Source: Fidelibacterota bacterium (GTDB taxonomy: Bacteria > Pseudomonadota > Alphaproteobacteria > Rhodospirillales > Rhodospirillaceae). From it: a DNA stretch of 64,000 bases. Where the stretch lies: contig CANJMF010000001.1 of the NCBI GenBank assembly GCA_947475895.1, positions 428,604 to 492,603 of the forward strand, read 5' to 3'. The notes beneath the pieces are model-generated. The model worked only from the letters and a program-made list of their open reading frames with translations. It did not search any database and had not been told where the DNA came from. A program made the translations under genes and the position numbers. Below are positions 1-8,816 of the stretch, one piece after another. The number at the start of each line of letters is the position of its first letter. The first letter of the stretch is position 1.

Positions 1-1307
1 TCCGCCGCCGGATCCGATTGCGCCACGATGCCGCCCCCGCCTTGCGCAGCAATGATATCGCCTGTCTGCACAAGTGTGCGGATGACGATAGAGGAGTCCA
101 TGGCGCCGTCAAATCCCAACCACGCAATGGCGCCGCAATAAGGCCCGCGCGCGCTGGGCTCCTGGGCATGGATGACTTCCATGGCTTTGATCTTGGGCGC
201 GCCGGTTACCGACCCGCCGGGGAAAGCTGCCCGTAACAGATCGGCTGCGGTCCTACCGTTCCGCAGTTGGCCTGTAACCACCGATACTAAGTGATGTACC
301 GCTGGGAACGTTTCCAAGGCGCATAACTGCGGCACGGCGATGGAGCCCGGTTCGCAAACACGCGCCAAATCGTTGCGCAGCAGATCGACGATCATCAGAT
401 TTTCGGCACGATCTTTGGTGCTTGCCACCAATTCCGCCGCGAACGCCGCGTCGGTGGCGGGCGTGTCTCCGCGCGGGCGCGTGCCCTTGATAGGGCGCGT
501 CTCCACGTTTCCGTTGCTATCCACTTTCAAGAACCGTTCAGGCGAAGCCGACAAAATCCGCGTCTCGCCCGCGTTCAGGAATGCGCCAAATGGGGCCGGC
601 GCCAGCGATCGCAGCCGGCGATACAAATCAAACAACGATTGGTCATTGGCGTCGGCCGTAAAGCGCTGTGTGAAGTTCGCCTGATAAATATCGCCCGCGT
701 GAATAGCTTCAACGATCTCCGCGACCTTTGCCTCATACGTCGGCCGTGCGATTTCCGCCGTCCACGGCCGCGCCTTGATAACGGGTGACGCCACGGCTTG
801 ATCGCCGAGGGCTGCGGCAAGCCACGCAGCACGGGCTTTCGCGTGTGCAGCGGTTCCCTCGGGCAGTCCCGTGCTGATAACCCAGGCTTCACGCCGCTCC
901 AAGTCGAACACGGCCACGACGTCATACAAACCCACAACCATGTCGTCGGGGCAAGGCGTTGTGCGCGGTGGCGGCAGGCGTTCAGTGGTGCCGCCAAGCT
1001 CGTAGGAAAAAAAACCGATGGCGCCGCCGCCGAAAGGTGCTTGTTCGGGCGAGGGCGTTTTGAAGCGCGCCATTTCGTCCGCGAGAATAGCGAACGGGTC
1101 GCCCGCCACGGCCGCGCCATCCACGGTCACCGACCAAGGATGCGACGTGCAGCGGATGACGCGAAAGGGATCGGCGGCGATGTAAGAGTAGCGCCCTTGG
1201 GCATCGGTTTGCGCGCTATCCAGCAGCACAGCCATGGCGCTATCGGCCAGCGGCGCGAACGCGACAAGCGGATCACGAAACGCAATCGGAAGAACGACGG
1301 GCGTCAC
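1..1307 (-). CDS. pabB: Aminodeoxychorismate synthase component I (PabB), partial at left edge
   Basis: The gene runs off the left edge; about 435 N-terminal codons are visible. PabB converts chorismate, with ammonia from PabA, to aminodeoxychorismate for folate synthesis. The chorismate-binding core is clear: PIKGTRPRG at about nt 469-495, DRAENLMIVDLLRNDL at about 363-414, and GGSVTGAPKIKAM at about 180-220. The lysine in PIKGT is the known PabB signature; TrpE has alanine there. The start is GTG at 1305-1307, directly abutting the TAA of the dehydrogenase gene upstream, so translation is probably coupled. The C-terminus is not visible, so a fused PabC lyase domain cannot be excluded. Confidence 0.9.
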   Translation of the reverse strand, partial: MTPVVLPIAFRDPLVAFAPLADSAMAVLLDSAQTDAQGRYSYIAADPFRVIRCTSHPWSVTVDGAAVAGDPFAILADEMARFKTPSPEQAPFGGGAIGFFSYELGGTTERLPPPRTTPCPDDMVVGLYDVVAVFDLERREAWVISTGLPEGTAAHAKARAAWLAAALGDQAVASPVIKARPWTAEIARPTYEAKVAEIVEAIHAGDIYQANFTQRFTADANDQSLFDLYRRLRSLAPAPFGAFLNAGETRILSASPERFLKVDSNGNVETRPIKGTRPRGDTPATDAAFAAELVASTKDRAENLMIVDLLRNDLARVCEPGSIAVPQLCALETFPAVHHLVSVVTGQLRNGRTAADLLRAAFPGGSVTGAPKIKAMEVIHAQEPSARGPYCGAIAWLGFDGAMDSSIVIRTLVQTGDIIAAQGGGGIVAQSDPAA

Positions 1308-2294
1308 TTATCCTGGCGGCGGTAGAACGCGATCCGGCGGCGGGTGGCCATCCACATAGGCGCGGATATTGATGATAACCTTCTCGCCCATGTTGATGCG
1401 GCCCTCGATCGTCGACGAGGCCATGTGCGGTAACAAGATCACGTTGTTGCGCGCCAACAATTTGGGATTCACGGCGGGCTCGTGTTCGAACACATCGAGA
1501 CCCGCGCCGGCGATATGGCCTTCATCGAGCATTTTGATCAGCGCTTGTTCGTCGACGATTTCGCCGCGCGCCATGTTGATCAGATAGGACGTCGGTTTCA
1601 TCATGCGCAGGCGACGTTCAGACAGTAGATGGAACGTCGCGGGTGTGTGCGGACAATGGATCGAAATGATGTCCATGCGCGCGAGCATCTGATCGAGGCT
1701 TTCCCAATAAGTCGCTTCGACTTCTTGTTCCAACTGCGGCTGCAGGCGGCGGCGGTTGTGATAATGGATCGCCATGCCGAACCCGCGTGCGCGGCGTGCG
1801 ACCGCCGTACCGATCCGGCCCATGCCGATGATGCCGAGGCGCTTGCCATACAAACGGTGGCCGAGCATATGCGTCGGACTCCAGCCGCGAAAAGCACCCT
1901 CGCGAATCATTTGCGCGCCTTCAACGAGGCGGCGCGGAACGGCGATGATCACCGCCATGGTCATGTCAGCCGTGTCTTCGGTCAGAACGCCGGGCGTATT
2001 CGTCACGCCGATCCCGTGTGTGCGCGCGGCAGCGATGTCGATGTGATCCGTACCGTTGCCGAAGTTGGCGATCAGCTTTACGCGCGCGTCGGGTGTTTGC
2101 AGGACCGCGGCATCGATCTGGTCCGAAAGCGTCGGCACCAGCACATCGGCCTCGCGCATGGCCGTCATGAGTTCGGCTTGCGTGAAGGGATGGTCGTCCA
2201 CATTCAACCGAACGTCGAACAGCTCCATCATCCGCGTCTCGACAACGTCGGGTAATTTCCGTGTAACGACGACGATTGGTTTGGGTCGCGCCAT
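1308..2294 (-). CDS. D-isomer-specific 2-hydroxyacid dehydrogenase (glyoxylate/hydroxypyruvate reductase-like)
   Basis: This is a 328-aa NAD(P)H-dependent 2-hydroxyacid dehydrogenase, probably reducing glyoxylate or hydroxypyruvate. It has the Rossmann motif GMGRIG at residues 157-162 and the family's catalytic triad: Arg243 (NMARGE), Glu272 (FEHEP) and His290 (LPHMAS). I chose the ATG at 2294, which gives MARPKP; a TTG ten codons upstream is possible but has no better ribosome site. It is followed without a gap by pabB, suggesting one transcript. The substrate cannot be fixed from sequence. Confidence 0.88.
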   Translation of the reverse strand: MARPKPIVVVTRKLPDVVETRMMELFDVRLNVDDHPFTQAELMTAMREADVLVPTLSDQIDAAVLQTPDARVKLIANFGNGTDHIDIAAARTHGIGVTNTPGVLTEDTADMTMAVIIAVPRRLVEGAQMIREGAFRGWSPTHMLGHRLYGKRLGIIGMGRIGTAVARRARGFGMAIHYHNRRRLQPQLEQEVEATYWESLDQMLARMDIISIHCPHTPATFHLLSERRLRMMKPTSYLINMARGEIVDEQALIKMLDEGHIAGAGLDVFEHEPAVNPKLLARNNVILLPHMASSTIEGRINMGEKVIINIRAYVDGHPPPDRVLPPPG

Positions 2295-2452
2295 ATGTTC
2301 GCGCTTACGTCCTGAGTCTGACAAAAACTAGGGGTACCAGCCGTCTGAAAGCTTGTCCAGGCGGCGACTTGCGCCACGCACATTGCCAAACGTTGAATTC
2401 CCAGGCAAAAAACCAGGAACACCCGTAATACCGGCATGGAGGCCGGAAAATC

Positions 2453-3154
2453 GTGACGAAGCCGCGTCTCGCGTTTTGGCTAATATTTGGTGCGGTTGCT
2501 TATCTCGGTCACGGTTTGACGGCATCCGCCGCCGCCACACCCGACAAGGCGCCGCCCCCCAAAGCCGCGCCTGCCAAGAAGGCAGCCCCCGCCAAGCCAA
2601 AAGCTCAGCCCGCCAACCCGGCGCCTGTAGCAGCACCCAAGCCCGACCTCAACAAGCCCCAACTCAATGCTGAGCCCGAGGACGAAGCGGCGGAAGCTGC
2701 CGGGAAGGGCGAAAAAGAAGGCGCGCCGAAAACCAGCGGTTTACCCATTCCGCGATTCGCGTCTTTGCGCACCGACGCCGTGAACATGCGCACCGGTCCC
2801 GGCACGCGCTATCCGGTCGAATGGGTCTATATTCGGCGCAGCCTGCCCGTCGAGATCATCGGCGAGTTCGATACCTGGCGTCATGTGCGCGATCCCGGCG
2901 GCACCGAGGGCTGGGTCCATCAAGCCACGCTATCGGGCCGGCGCACCGGCCTCATCATCAACGGCCCATCGCTCCTGCGGCGCGACGTCAACGATCAGGC
3001 GCAGCTCATCGCCACCCTCAAGACAGGCGTCATGGTGAATGTGCAGCGGTGTCCGGTCGATGTGGATTTCTGCCGCGTCGAGGTCAACGGCATGCAGGGA
3101 TGGCTCAAGCGCGCACAGCTCTGGGGCGTGTACCCCAATGAAGCGGTTCAATAG
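2453..3154 (+). CDS. Exported SH3-domain protein
   Basis: This 233-aa protein begins with a GTG codon preceded by GGAGG. An N-terminal hydrophobic signal (residues 5-27, ending ASA) is followed by a low-complexity Ala/Pro/Lys linker (about 28-75). Two bacterial SH3-like repeats follow: one at about 97-160 with the NMRTGPGTRYPVEW motif, the second at about 163-230. Such domains usually bind cell-wall peptides in the periplasm. The Lys/Pro/Ala linker could cross or bind the peptidoglycan layer, but this is inference. It stands alone, between the divergent dehydrogenase gene and the convergent DUF3501 gene. Confidence 0.82.
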   Translation: MTKPRLAFWLIFGAVAYLGHGLTASAAATPDKAPPPKAAPAKKAAPAKPKAQPANPAPVAAPKPDLNKPQLNAEPEDEAAEAAGKGEKEGAPKTSGLPIPRFASLRTDAVNMRTGPGTRYPVEWVYIRRSLPVEIIGEFDTWRHVRDPGGTEGWVHQATLSGRRTGLIINGPSLLRRDVNDQAQLIATLKTGVMVNVQRCPVDVDFCRVEVNGMQGWLKRAQLWGVYPNEAVQ

Positions 3155-3166
3155 CCCGCCAAAAAG

Positions 3167-3757
3167 CTACGCTAAATCTTCCGCCAACATAGCGCGGGTT
3201 TCTTCGGGCAGCAGGGCCATGTGTCCATATGCCGAGTGCTGAATCCCCGCGACCACTTCCGTATCCCGTGTGCGAAACGCTGCGATCTGTTCGGGCGTGA
3301 ACGCAAAGTGCAGGAAATGCACCGACGAGGTTTTTCCCTCCGCCGTGGTGCGGTCGATGTCGGTTTCCGGCACGCCGGTCACGGTATGGCCCGCGAAACG
3401 TAAGCTCACTTTATCTTCGACGTGACCAAGGCTCGCCAGCACGCGGCGGCGCACGTTCTCGTCTTCGATTTCGATCATCATGGTCGCCACCAATTCCTGG
3501 CCTTGCGGAATCAGCGGATTATAGGCGCTCAATTCGCCGTCGATCTGGGCGTCGCCGCCCTTTTCGATGTAGAGCATCTCGTGAATTTGCGCCCACATGG
3601 TGTCGTAGTTCTCGAAATACAGCGTGACGTGCGGGCCGATATGCACGCGCCGGTGCTGTTTCACATCCACCAGTTTGCGCCGGTGTTCACGCCGGATCTT
3701 GGCGTACTCCGCGATGGGCATCAGATCGGCGCGCGTGATTTGGCGGCGCGCACTCAT
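3167..3757 (-). CDS. DUF3501 family protein
   Basis: This 196-aa protein matches the DUF3501 family (for example the RREHRRKLVDVKQHRRVHIGP and YFENYDTMWAQIHEML regions). The family has no assigned reaction but is typically encoded beside rubrerythrin and a CCG-type Fe-S protein, as it is here. The ATG overlaps the TGA of the Fe-S gene by four bases, so the two are translationally coupled. It has no cysteine and no signal peptide, so it is cytoplasmic and does not itself carry a cysteine-bound cluster. It probably works with the Fe-S subunit. Confidence 0.85.
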   Translation of the reverse strand: MSARRQITRADLMPIAEYAKIRREHRRKLVDVKQHRRVHIGPHVTLYFENYDTMWAQIHEMLYIEKGGDAQIDGELSAYNPLIPQGQELVATMMIEIEDENVRRRVLASLGHVEDKVSLRFAGHTVTGVPETDIDRTTAEGKTSSVHFLHFAFTPEQIAAFRTRDTEVVAGIQHSAYGHMALLPEETRAMLAEDLA

Positions 3758-5106
3758 GAAGGCTCTCCCGTACCGATCCCATAGGCGCGGGCGAGGATTT
3801 GAATGGGATGCAGCGATTGACGCGGCGCCGCCCCTTCCACTTGCTCAAATCCCTGCGCGATGTGTTTTCCCGCCAGCGGGCATTCCGAGGCCAGCAGTCC
3901 TTTGTTCGCATCAGCAGCGCGCTTCACGGTTTGTTTGACGAACTTGCGCGCGATGTCGAAGTTACCTTTCTTCACACCCCACGATCCGCCGTGGCCCGAA
4001 CACCGTTCGATCACGCTCACATCGGTCTCAGGGATCAGGCGCAGCATCTCGGCACCCATAGCGCCCATATTCTGCGCGCGCGCATGACAGGCCAAATGCA
4101 ATGCCACGCCGCCCGGCACCGGTTTCATGCCCGGCGCCATGCCTTCGTCGTCGGCGATCTCCACAATGTATTCGGCGATGTCATAGGTTGCGTTGGCCAA
4201 GGCTTTCACATTCTCGTCGTCGGGCACAATCAAAAGCCATTCGAATTTCATCATCAGCGCGCAGCTGGGAATCAGCGCGATAATATCTTTGCCGGCGTCG
4301 ATATAAGGCCTCAGCGCGGCCGCCGTGCAGCGGGCTTTTTCCGCCACGCGCGCCAGATCGCCTTGCTCTAATTGCGGCATGCCGCAACAGCCCGGATACA
4401 CGACTTCAGCATCCACACCGTTCTTGGCCAACACCGCGAGCGCTGCTTCACCAATGTCGGGATTGTTGTAGTTGGCAAAGCACGTCGCGAAGATCGCAGC
4501 TTTGCGTTTACCAAACGCAGGTGCATGACGATTCACGGCCGGCGGCGAATCTTTCGCACGCGCCATGAATGTGCGGCCGTGGAATTTTGGCAGCTCCACA
4601 TTGCGGTCCACGCCCGCGACTTTCTCCAGCACGGGTCGCGTCAGGTGGTTGCTGCGCTTCGACGCCCAATTGGCGATGCCGGGGGCGATGCGCGCGAGCG
4701 TGCCGTTCCTATCCGTCTCGGCCAGTTGCTTGTCGAAAAATTCGGTGCCGTGTTTGGCGCGCTCCGCCACGCGGTAGCGCAACAGCAAATGTGGAAAGTC
4801 GATGTTGAATGCATGCGGCGGCACATACGGGCATTTGGTCATAAAGCACATGTCGCACAGCGTGCAGGCATCGACCACCTGCTTGAAGTCTTCGCTCTTT
4901 ACGCCTGACAACTCGGCATCGCCCGTCGCGTCGATGAGATCGAACAGGCGCGGAAACGAATCGCACAAATTGAAACAGCGGCGGCAGCCATGGCACACCT
5001 CGAACTCCCGGCGCATTTCGGCGTCGAGCTTTTCGGCGTCGATGTAATCGGGGTTGCCCCAATCGATGACATGACGCGTGGGCGCTTCAAGGCTGCCTTC
5101 TCTCAT
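3754..5106 (-). CDS. Heterodisulfide-reductase/GlpC-type Fe-S oxidoreductase subunit (CCG domains)
   Basis: This 450-aa cytoplasmic protein carries two [4Fe-4S] motifs near the N-terminus: Cys38-x2-Cys41-x2-Cys44-x3-Cys48, and Cys81-x2-Cys84-x2-Cys87 with Cys92. Two cysteine-rich CCG domains follow ([13 protein letters not shown], and later CHARAQN with [10 protein letters not shown]). This layout is shared with GlpC and HdrB/HdrD, which pass electrons through Fe-S clusters. The second CCG domain reads CSGHGG rather than CCG, a common variant. It sits between rubrerythrin and DUF3501 on the same strand, suggesting an electron chain for peroxide reduction; the partner is inferred. Confidence 0.88.
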   Translation of the reverse strand: MREGSLEAPTRHVIDWGNPDYIDAEKLDAEMRREFEVCHGCRRCFNLCDSFPRLFDLIDATGDAELSGVKSEDFKQVVDACTLCDMCFMTKCPYVPPHAFNIDFPHLLLRYRVAERAKHGTEFFDKQLAETDRNGTLARIAPGIANWASKRSNHLTRPVLEKVAGVDRNVELPKFHGRTFMARAKDSPPAVNRHAPAFGKRKAAIFATCFANYNNPDIGEAALAVLAKNGVDAEVVYPGCCGMPQLEQGDLARVAEKARCTAAALRPYIDAGKDIIALIPSCALMMKFEWLLIVPDDENVKALANATYDIAEYIVEIADDEGMAPGMKPVPGGVALHLACHARAQNMGAMGAEMLRLIPETDVSVIERCSGHGGSWGVKKGNFDIARKFVKQTVKRAADANKGLLASECPLAGKHIAQGFEQVEGAAPRQSLHPIQILARAYGIGTGEPS

Positions 5107-5135
5107 CTGTCCTGACTTTAAAAACGCGCGCGGCG

Positions 5136-5180
5136 AAAAACAAACCGGCCGGCTACGAATGTCGAAGCGCGGCCGGTTTG
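5136..5180 (-). terminator. Intrinsic terminator after rubrerythrin
   Basis: A perfect 11-bp stem is formed by 5141-5151 and 5170-5180 (caaaccggccg / cggccggtttg) with an 18-nt loop. Read on the minus strand it is followed by five T residues (5140-5136). It lies 16 nt after the rubrerythrin stop and before the Fe-S gene, so it probably terminates or attenuates transcription and gives rubrerythrin more message than the downstream pair. Confidence 0.8.
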
Positions 5181-5196
5181 CAGCATCCGAAGGAGA

Positions 5197-5616
5197 TTAC
5201 GACAAAGTATCGAGCGCTTTTTGGAAACGGCCGGCGTGTGACTTCTCAGCCTTCGCCAGAGTCTCGAACCAATCGGCGATTTCGTCGAAGCCTTCTTCGC
5301 GGGCGGACTTGGCCATGCCCGGATACATGTCGGTGTACTCGTGCGTTTCACCGGCCACCGAGGCGGTCAGGTTGAGTTTGGTATCGCCAATGGGATGGCC
5401 CGTCGCCGGATCGCCAACCACTTCAAGATATTCGAGGTGGCCGAACGCGTGGCCGGTTTCACCTTCTGCGGTCGAGCGGAACAGGGCCGAGACTTCGTTC
5501 TGGCCTTCAACGTCGGCTTTTTGCGCGAAGTACAGATAGCGGCGGTTAGCCTGGCTTTCGCCGGCGAACGCGGCCTTCAAATTACCTTCGGTTTTTGATC
5601 CCTTGAGATTGGCCAT
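5197..5616 (-). CDS. Rubrerythrin (diiron domain only)
   Basis: This 139-aa ferritin-like diiron protein reduces hydrogen peroxide. Iron ligands are visible: Glu20 in [10 protein letters not shown], Glu53 and His56 in EGETGH, and a second Glu-x2-His in AEKSHAGRF. The C-terminal rubredoxin domain of classical rubrerythrins is absent, so electrons must come from another protein, plausibly the adjacent Fe-S gene product. An AGAGGAG ribosome site precedes the ATG. The gene has its own promoter with an ICE box upstream and a strong terminator downstream. Confidence 0.92.
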   Translation of the reverse strand: MANLKGSKTEGNLKAAFAGESQANRRYLYFAQKADVEGQNEVSALFRSTAEGETGHAFGHLEYLEVVGDPATGHPIGDTKLNLTASVAGETHEYTDMYPGMAKSAREEGFDEIADWFETLAKAEKSHAGRFQKALDTLS

Positions 5617-5657
5617 AGACGTTGAACTCCTCTGCTCGTTTACGGGGCGCGCAGATA

Positions 5658-5686
5658 GTTTTAGGCACCGGTCCGCCGCGAGTCAA
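5658..5686 (-). promoter_or_regulatory. Predicted sigma-70 promoter of rubrerythrin
   Basis: On the minus strand, TTGACT (5686-5681) is separated by 17 nt from TAAAAC (5663-5658), a reasonable -35/-10 pair. Transcription would start near 5651, about 35 nt before the start codon. The ICE palindrome ends 4 nt upstream of the -35 box. Confidence 0.55.
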
Positions 5687-5690
5687 GATA

Positions 5691-5709
5691 GTTTAGAATA
5701 ATTCTAAAC
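5691..5709. promoter_or_regulatory. Iron control element (ICE / Irr box)
   Basis: GTTTAGAATAATTCTAAAC is a perfect 19-nt palindrome containing TTTAGAA-N3-TTCTAAA, the established ICE consensus bound by Irr in alphaproteobacteria. It lies between irr and rubrerythrin, 75 nt upstream of the rubrerythrin ATG and next to its -35 element. A site centred near -49 suits activation or upstream interference better than classical promoter occlusion; the direction of control is inferred. Confidence 0.85.
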
Positions 5710-5752
5710 ATGTTCGGGCGCGAAAACCGCGTCATTTCAGCAAGAAGTGCGC

Positions 5753-6169
5753 TTAAGCCTTCACGCGGATGATGACATCGACGCGCGAAATTTGCGCGCC
5801 CGCAGGGGCTTCGGGCAGCGATGCGATGTTGATGTGCTCCGAGGGGATGTCCTGCAGTTTGCCCGAACGCTCGAAGAAGAAATGATGATGGTCGCCCGTG
5901 TTCGTATCGAAGTACGAACTGTTCGAATCGATTGAGATTTCCCGCAGCATGTCTTTGCCGGTGAAATCGTGCAGTGCGTTGTAAACCGTCGCCAACGACA
6001 CATCGATGCGTTGCGACTTGGCTTCGTTGAACAGGCTTTCAGCCGTGACGTGGCGATCGCCTTGTCCAAACAGAATTTGCGCCAGCGCTAAACGTTGACG
6101 CGTCGGACGCAGGCCCGCCGCGCGCAGCCGTTCCATCACTGTCGAATCCACCAAGGTATTCTGACGCAT
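5753..6169 (-). CDS. irr: Iron response regulator Irr (Fur superfamily)
   Basis: This is a winged-helix Fur-family regulator of about 138 aa from the ATG that gives MRQNTL; an upstream start at 6202 would add 11 residues. RAAGLRPTRQRLALAQILF and RHVTAESLF with VSLATVYNALHDF form the DNA-binding domain. SYFDTNTGDHHHFFFE contains the three-histidine stretch typical of Irr. Known Irr proteins accumulate under iron limitation, bind ICE sites, and are inactivated through haem. The perfect ICE box directly downstream, in front of rubrerythrin, supports this over Fur, Zur or PerR. No ICE box was seen upstream of irr itself. Confidence 0.9.
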   Translation of the reverse strand: MRQNTLVDSTVMERLRAAGLRPTRQRLALAQILFGQGDRHVTAESLFNEAKSQRIDVSLATVYNALHDFTGKDMLREISIDSNSSYFDTNTGDHHHFFFERSGKLQDIPSEHINIASLPEAPAGAQISRVDVIIRVKA

Positions 6170-6202
6170 GCTTATCCCTGTTCGCGGCGCTTCATGCCGC
6201 AT

Positions 6203-6621
6203 GCATTCTACATAGGCCTATTTTGGTGGCTTTTGAAGAGCAACGTTTTTTGCGTGGCAGGCGTTTGCCGCGCCTTACGCCGCGCGAGAGCGACTCCCGT
6301 CACGTCGATGAACCGCTGAGCCGTGGGATGAGGGGGAGGGGTACGGCCCGAGCGGTCCATCTTAGATCCCTAACGGGGATCGTCGTGACGGGTAGACTCG
6401 TCTTCCTTCGACGTTGGGGGGAACGCGAAGGTTTATGGGCCGGAATCTCGATCCTAATTGTGTTCGAAGTTGGGCTCGGAACTTACAAGCCTGTCAGACG
6501 CAGCGCATGCGCGTGCACTTTCCGCGCGTATGAACGCGGCTCGCGGAAATGTGACCATCCAAATCAAAAAAGCGGCCGACTAAAAAAGCGAATGAACGCT
6601 GCGACGTTGTCAGGCAGGCGA
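6203..6621. other. 419-nt gap without a recognised gene
   Basis: The gap lies between the irr start and the cold-shock gene stop. I see no convincing ORF, tRNA or known RNA family. It contains a short hairpin GATCCC-taac-GGGGATC near 6364-6380. It also has an 8-bp perfect stem TTTCCGCG/CGCGGAAA (6519-6526 and 6542-6549, 15-nt loop). Two six-T runs occur on the minus strand at about 6568-6592, after the cold-shock gene. These could belong to that gene's 3' untranslated region or to a small RNA; neither is established. Confidence 0.4.
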
Positions 6622-7134
6622 CTAGTGCGGATCAAGCACTTCGATGCGCACGGCCATCGGACCTTTTTTTCCGGGGCGCACGTACATGCGTACATGCTGT
6701 CCCGCTTCCAAACGATCCATGTTCGAACGTTGCAACGCGCCGATGCCGATGAAAACATCCGCGCCGCCGGTCGTCGGCATACCGAAGCCGTAGCCTTTAT
6801 CGACGGCGAAGAATTTGATCTCGCCTTCCAACACGCTTTCTTCGCCATCAGCTGGCGGCATGTCGTCGGCGACTGTTGAGTCATCGACCCGATCGATTTG
6901 CGCAACTTGTGGACCGCGTGGTCCTTCCGTCAGATCGCAAATGATCGTGGCACCCTGGCGCAATGTTCGAAGGCCTGCGCGTTGAACGACGGACACATGC
7001 AAGAAGGCATCTGCCGAGCCATCATCAGGCGCGACAAATCCAAAACCTTTTGCTGGATTGAACCACTTAATTTTTGCGGTGATCGCCGCTTTGGCGATCC
7101 CTCCCGCCGAAGACGACTGTATCGTTTGCAACAC
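6622..7134 (-). CDS. Protein with two cold-shock domains
   Basis: This 170-aa protein contains two CspA-type OB folds. The first (about 15-82) has KIKWFNPAKGFGFV (RNP1) and DAFLHVS (RNP2). The second (about 100-168) has EIKFFAVDKGYGFGMP and DVFIGIG. In the second RNP2 the usual histidine is replaced by glycine, so nucleic-acid binding may be weaker there. An acidic linker joins them. Double-CSD proteins of this kind are common in alphaproteobacteria and act as single-stranded RNA/DNA chaperones. About 155 nt separate its start from the glpK stop; the transcription unit is probably its own. Confidence 0.88.
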   Translation of the reverse strand: MLQTIQSSSAGGIAKAAITAKIKWFNPAKGFGFVAPDDGSADAFLHVSVVQRAGLRTLRQGATIICDLTEGPRGPQVAQIDRVDDSTVADDMPPADGEESVLEGEIKFFAVDKGYGFGMPTTGGADVFIGIGALQRSNMDRLEAGQHVRMYVRPGKKGPMAVRIEVLDPH

Positions 7135-7289
7135 TTGAGAGCCCCCCCAGCCCTAAGAGCAAAAACTCTACACAAGTCGCGGGGGCGACGAAATACTCAT
7201 GCGCTGACGTTCAATTGTTTCTGTGTTCATTTCGCACTGCACAAGATTTTCGCCGCAGCGCGTTTTCAAATCACACAGCCGGCATAAGC

Positions 7290-8789
7290 TTAGCGTGCTG
7301 GGTGATGCGTGACCCGGGCGACGGCATCCTGCCAGCCCGCGACGATGCTTTTGCGTCTCTCTGCCGGCATGCGCGGCACCGCGCGAAAGCTCAATTGCCA
7401 CGCGGCTTTTATATCGTTCAACGATTGGAAAATGCCGCATCCGAGCGCGGCTAAAAAAGCGGCTCCCAGCACCGTGGTTTCACCGTTTGCGGGGCGCTCG
7501 ACGGGGATCTCAGCGATGTCCGCCAGGAACTGCAGCAGCCAGGCATTGGCTGTCATGCCCCCGTCCACACGCAAAGCCGATGGCGTGATGCCGTCCTCCC
7601 GGAACGCGCAAAGCAGGTCCGCGGTCTGGTAGCAGACCGATTCCAAGGCCGCCCGTACGATGTGGCCGGCCTCCGAGTCGCGGGTCAGACCCAAAATTGC
7701 ACCGCGCGCATGGGCATCCCAGTGCGGCGCGCCGAGGCCGGTGAACGCCGGCACGAAGTACACGCCGTTGGACCCGCCGGCTTCATCCAACGCCGCCGCG
7801 TGCTGTTCCGATTCAGAGGACGCCGCGATCATTTTCGCGTTGTCGCGCAGCCACTGCACAACAGTGCCCGCGTTGAAGATGCTGCCTTCCAACGCGAACG
7901 TCGTTTTCCCATTCAAGCGATAAGCAACCGTCGTCAGCAAACGATTGCGCGATGTCAGCGCCACATCACCGGTGTTGGCCAACACGAAACATCCCGTGCC
8001 GTACGTGCTTTTGGTCATGCCGGGGGTGAAACACGCTTGGCCCACCAAAGCACCTTGTTGATCGCCCACAAGGGCGGTGATGGGGATCGCCGCGCCGAAC
8101 AGCGCCGCATCAGTCACGCCGAAGTCGCCCGCCGTATCGCGCACATCCGGCAGCACGTTTGCAGGTACGTCGAATAAGCGCAGCAAGTCCGTACCCCAAG
8201 CGCTCTTATGAATATCGAACAACATGGTCCGCGAAGCATTTGTGGCGTCGGTGGCGTGAACGTTTCCGCCGGTTAAACGCCACAGCAAAAAAGTGTCGAT
8301 GGTTCCCGCCGCGAGTTTCCCGGCTTTCGCCAAATCACGCACGCCTGGAACGTGGTCGAAAATCCATTTCAACTTTGTCGCGGAGAAATAGGAATCGATC
8401 AGCAATCCGGTTTTTTGTTGAATGGCGTCTGCGTGGCCCGCTTCGCGCAGCGAGGCACAAACCGCTTCTCCGCGCCGGTCCTGCCAGACAATGGCGTTCA
8501 TCACCGGCTTGCCCGTCGCGCGGTCCCATACAATTGTCGTTTCACGCTGATTAGTGATGCCTATGGCGGCAATGCCTTCAACGCCACCGGTCTTGGCGAT
8601 GACCTCGCGCGCCACCTCAAGCACGGCGCGCCAAATTTCTTCAGGGTCGTGTTCGACCCATCCATTTGCGGGATAGATTTGCGGCAGGGGTTTTTGCGCC
8701 GTCGCCAAGGGACGGCAGCCGGCATCGAACATCACCGCGCGGGTGGATGTCGTGCCTTGATCGATGGCAAGAATACGTTGGCTCCCCAT
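7290..8789 (-). CDS. glpK: Glycerol kinase
   Basis: This is a 499-aa FGGY-family kinase that phosphorylates glycerol to sn-glycerol 3-phosphate in the cytoplasm. It is full length. DQGTTSTRAVMFD (residue 10 on) is the phosphate-binding motif; GITNQRETTIVWDR, DSYFSATKLKWI, YGTGCFVLANTGD and the C-terminal DGGMTANAWLLQF segment are typical of GlpK. No glpF, glpD or glpR is adjacent, so the gene is separated from the usual regulon. It begins 27 nt after the stop of the cyclic-nucleotide-binding gene on the same strand and may be co-transcribed with it. No clear Shine-Dalgarno sequence precedes the ATG. Confidence 0.95.
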   Translation of the reverse strand: MGSQRILAIDQGTTSTRAVMFDAGCRPLATAQKPLPQIYPANGWVEHDPEEIWRAVLEVAREVIAKTGGVEGIAAIGITNQRETTIVWDRATGKPVMNAIVWQDRRGEAVCASLREAGHADAIQQKTGLLIDSYFSATKLKWIFDHVPGVRDLAKAGKLAAGTIDTFLLWRLTGGNVHATDATNASRTMLFDIHKSAWGTDLLRLFDVPANVLPDVRDTAGDFGVTDAALFGAAIPITALVGDQQGALVGQACFTPGMTKSTYGTGCFVLANTGDVALTSRNRLLTTVAYRLNGKTTFALEGSIFNAGTVVQWLRDNAKMIAASSESEQHAAALDEAGGSNGVYFVPAFTGLGAPHWDAHARGAILGLTRDSEAGHIVRAALESVCYQTADLLCAFREDGITPSALRVDGGMTANAWLLQFLADIAEIPVERPANGETTVLGAAFLAALGCGIFQSLNDIKAAWQLSFRAVPRMPAERRKSIVAGWQDAVARVTHHPAR

Positions 8790-8816
8790 AAGGGGAGCTT
8801 AGCGGCAAATCGCCGG

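Noticed and set aside
3794..3808. 15-nt sequence aggatttgaatggga repeated at 20218-20232, resembling a tRNA T-loop
   Set aside because: One copy lies inside the Fe-S protein gene and neither has acceptor or anticodon stems; it is a chance repeat.
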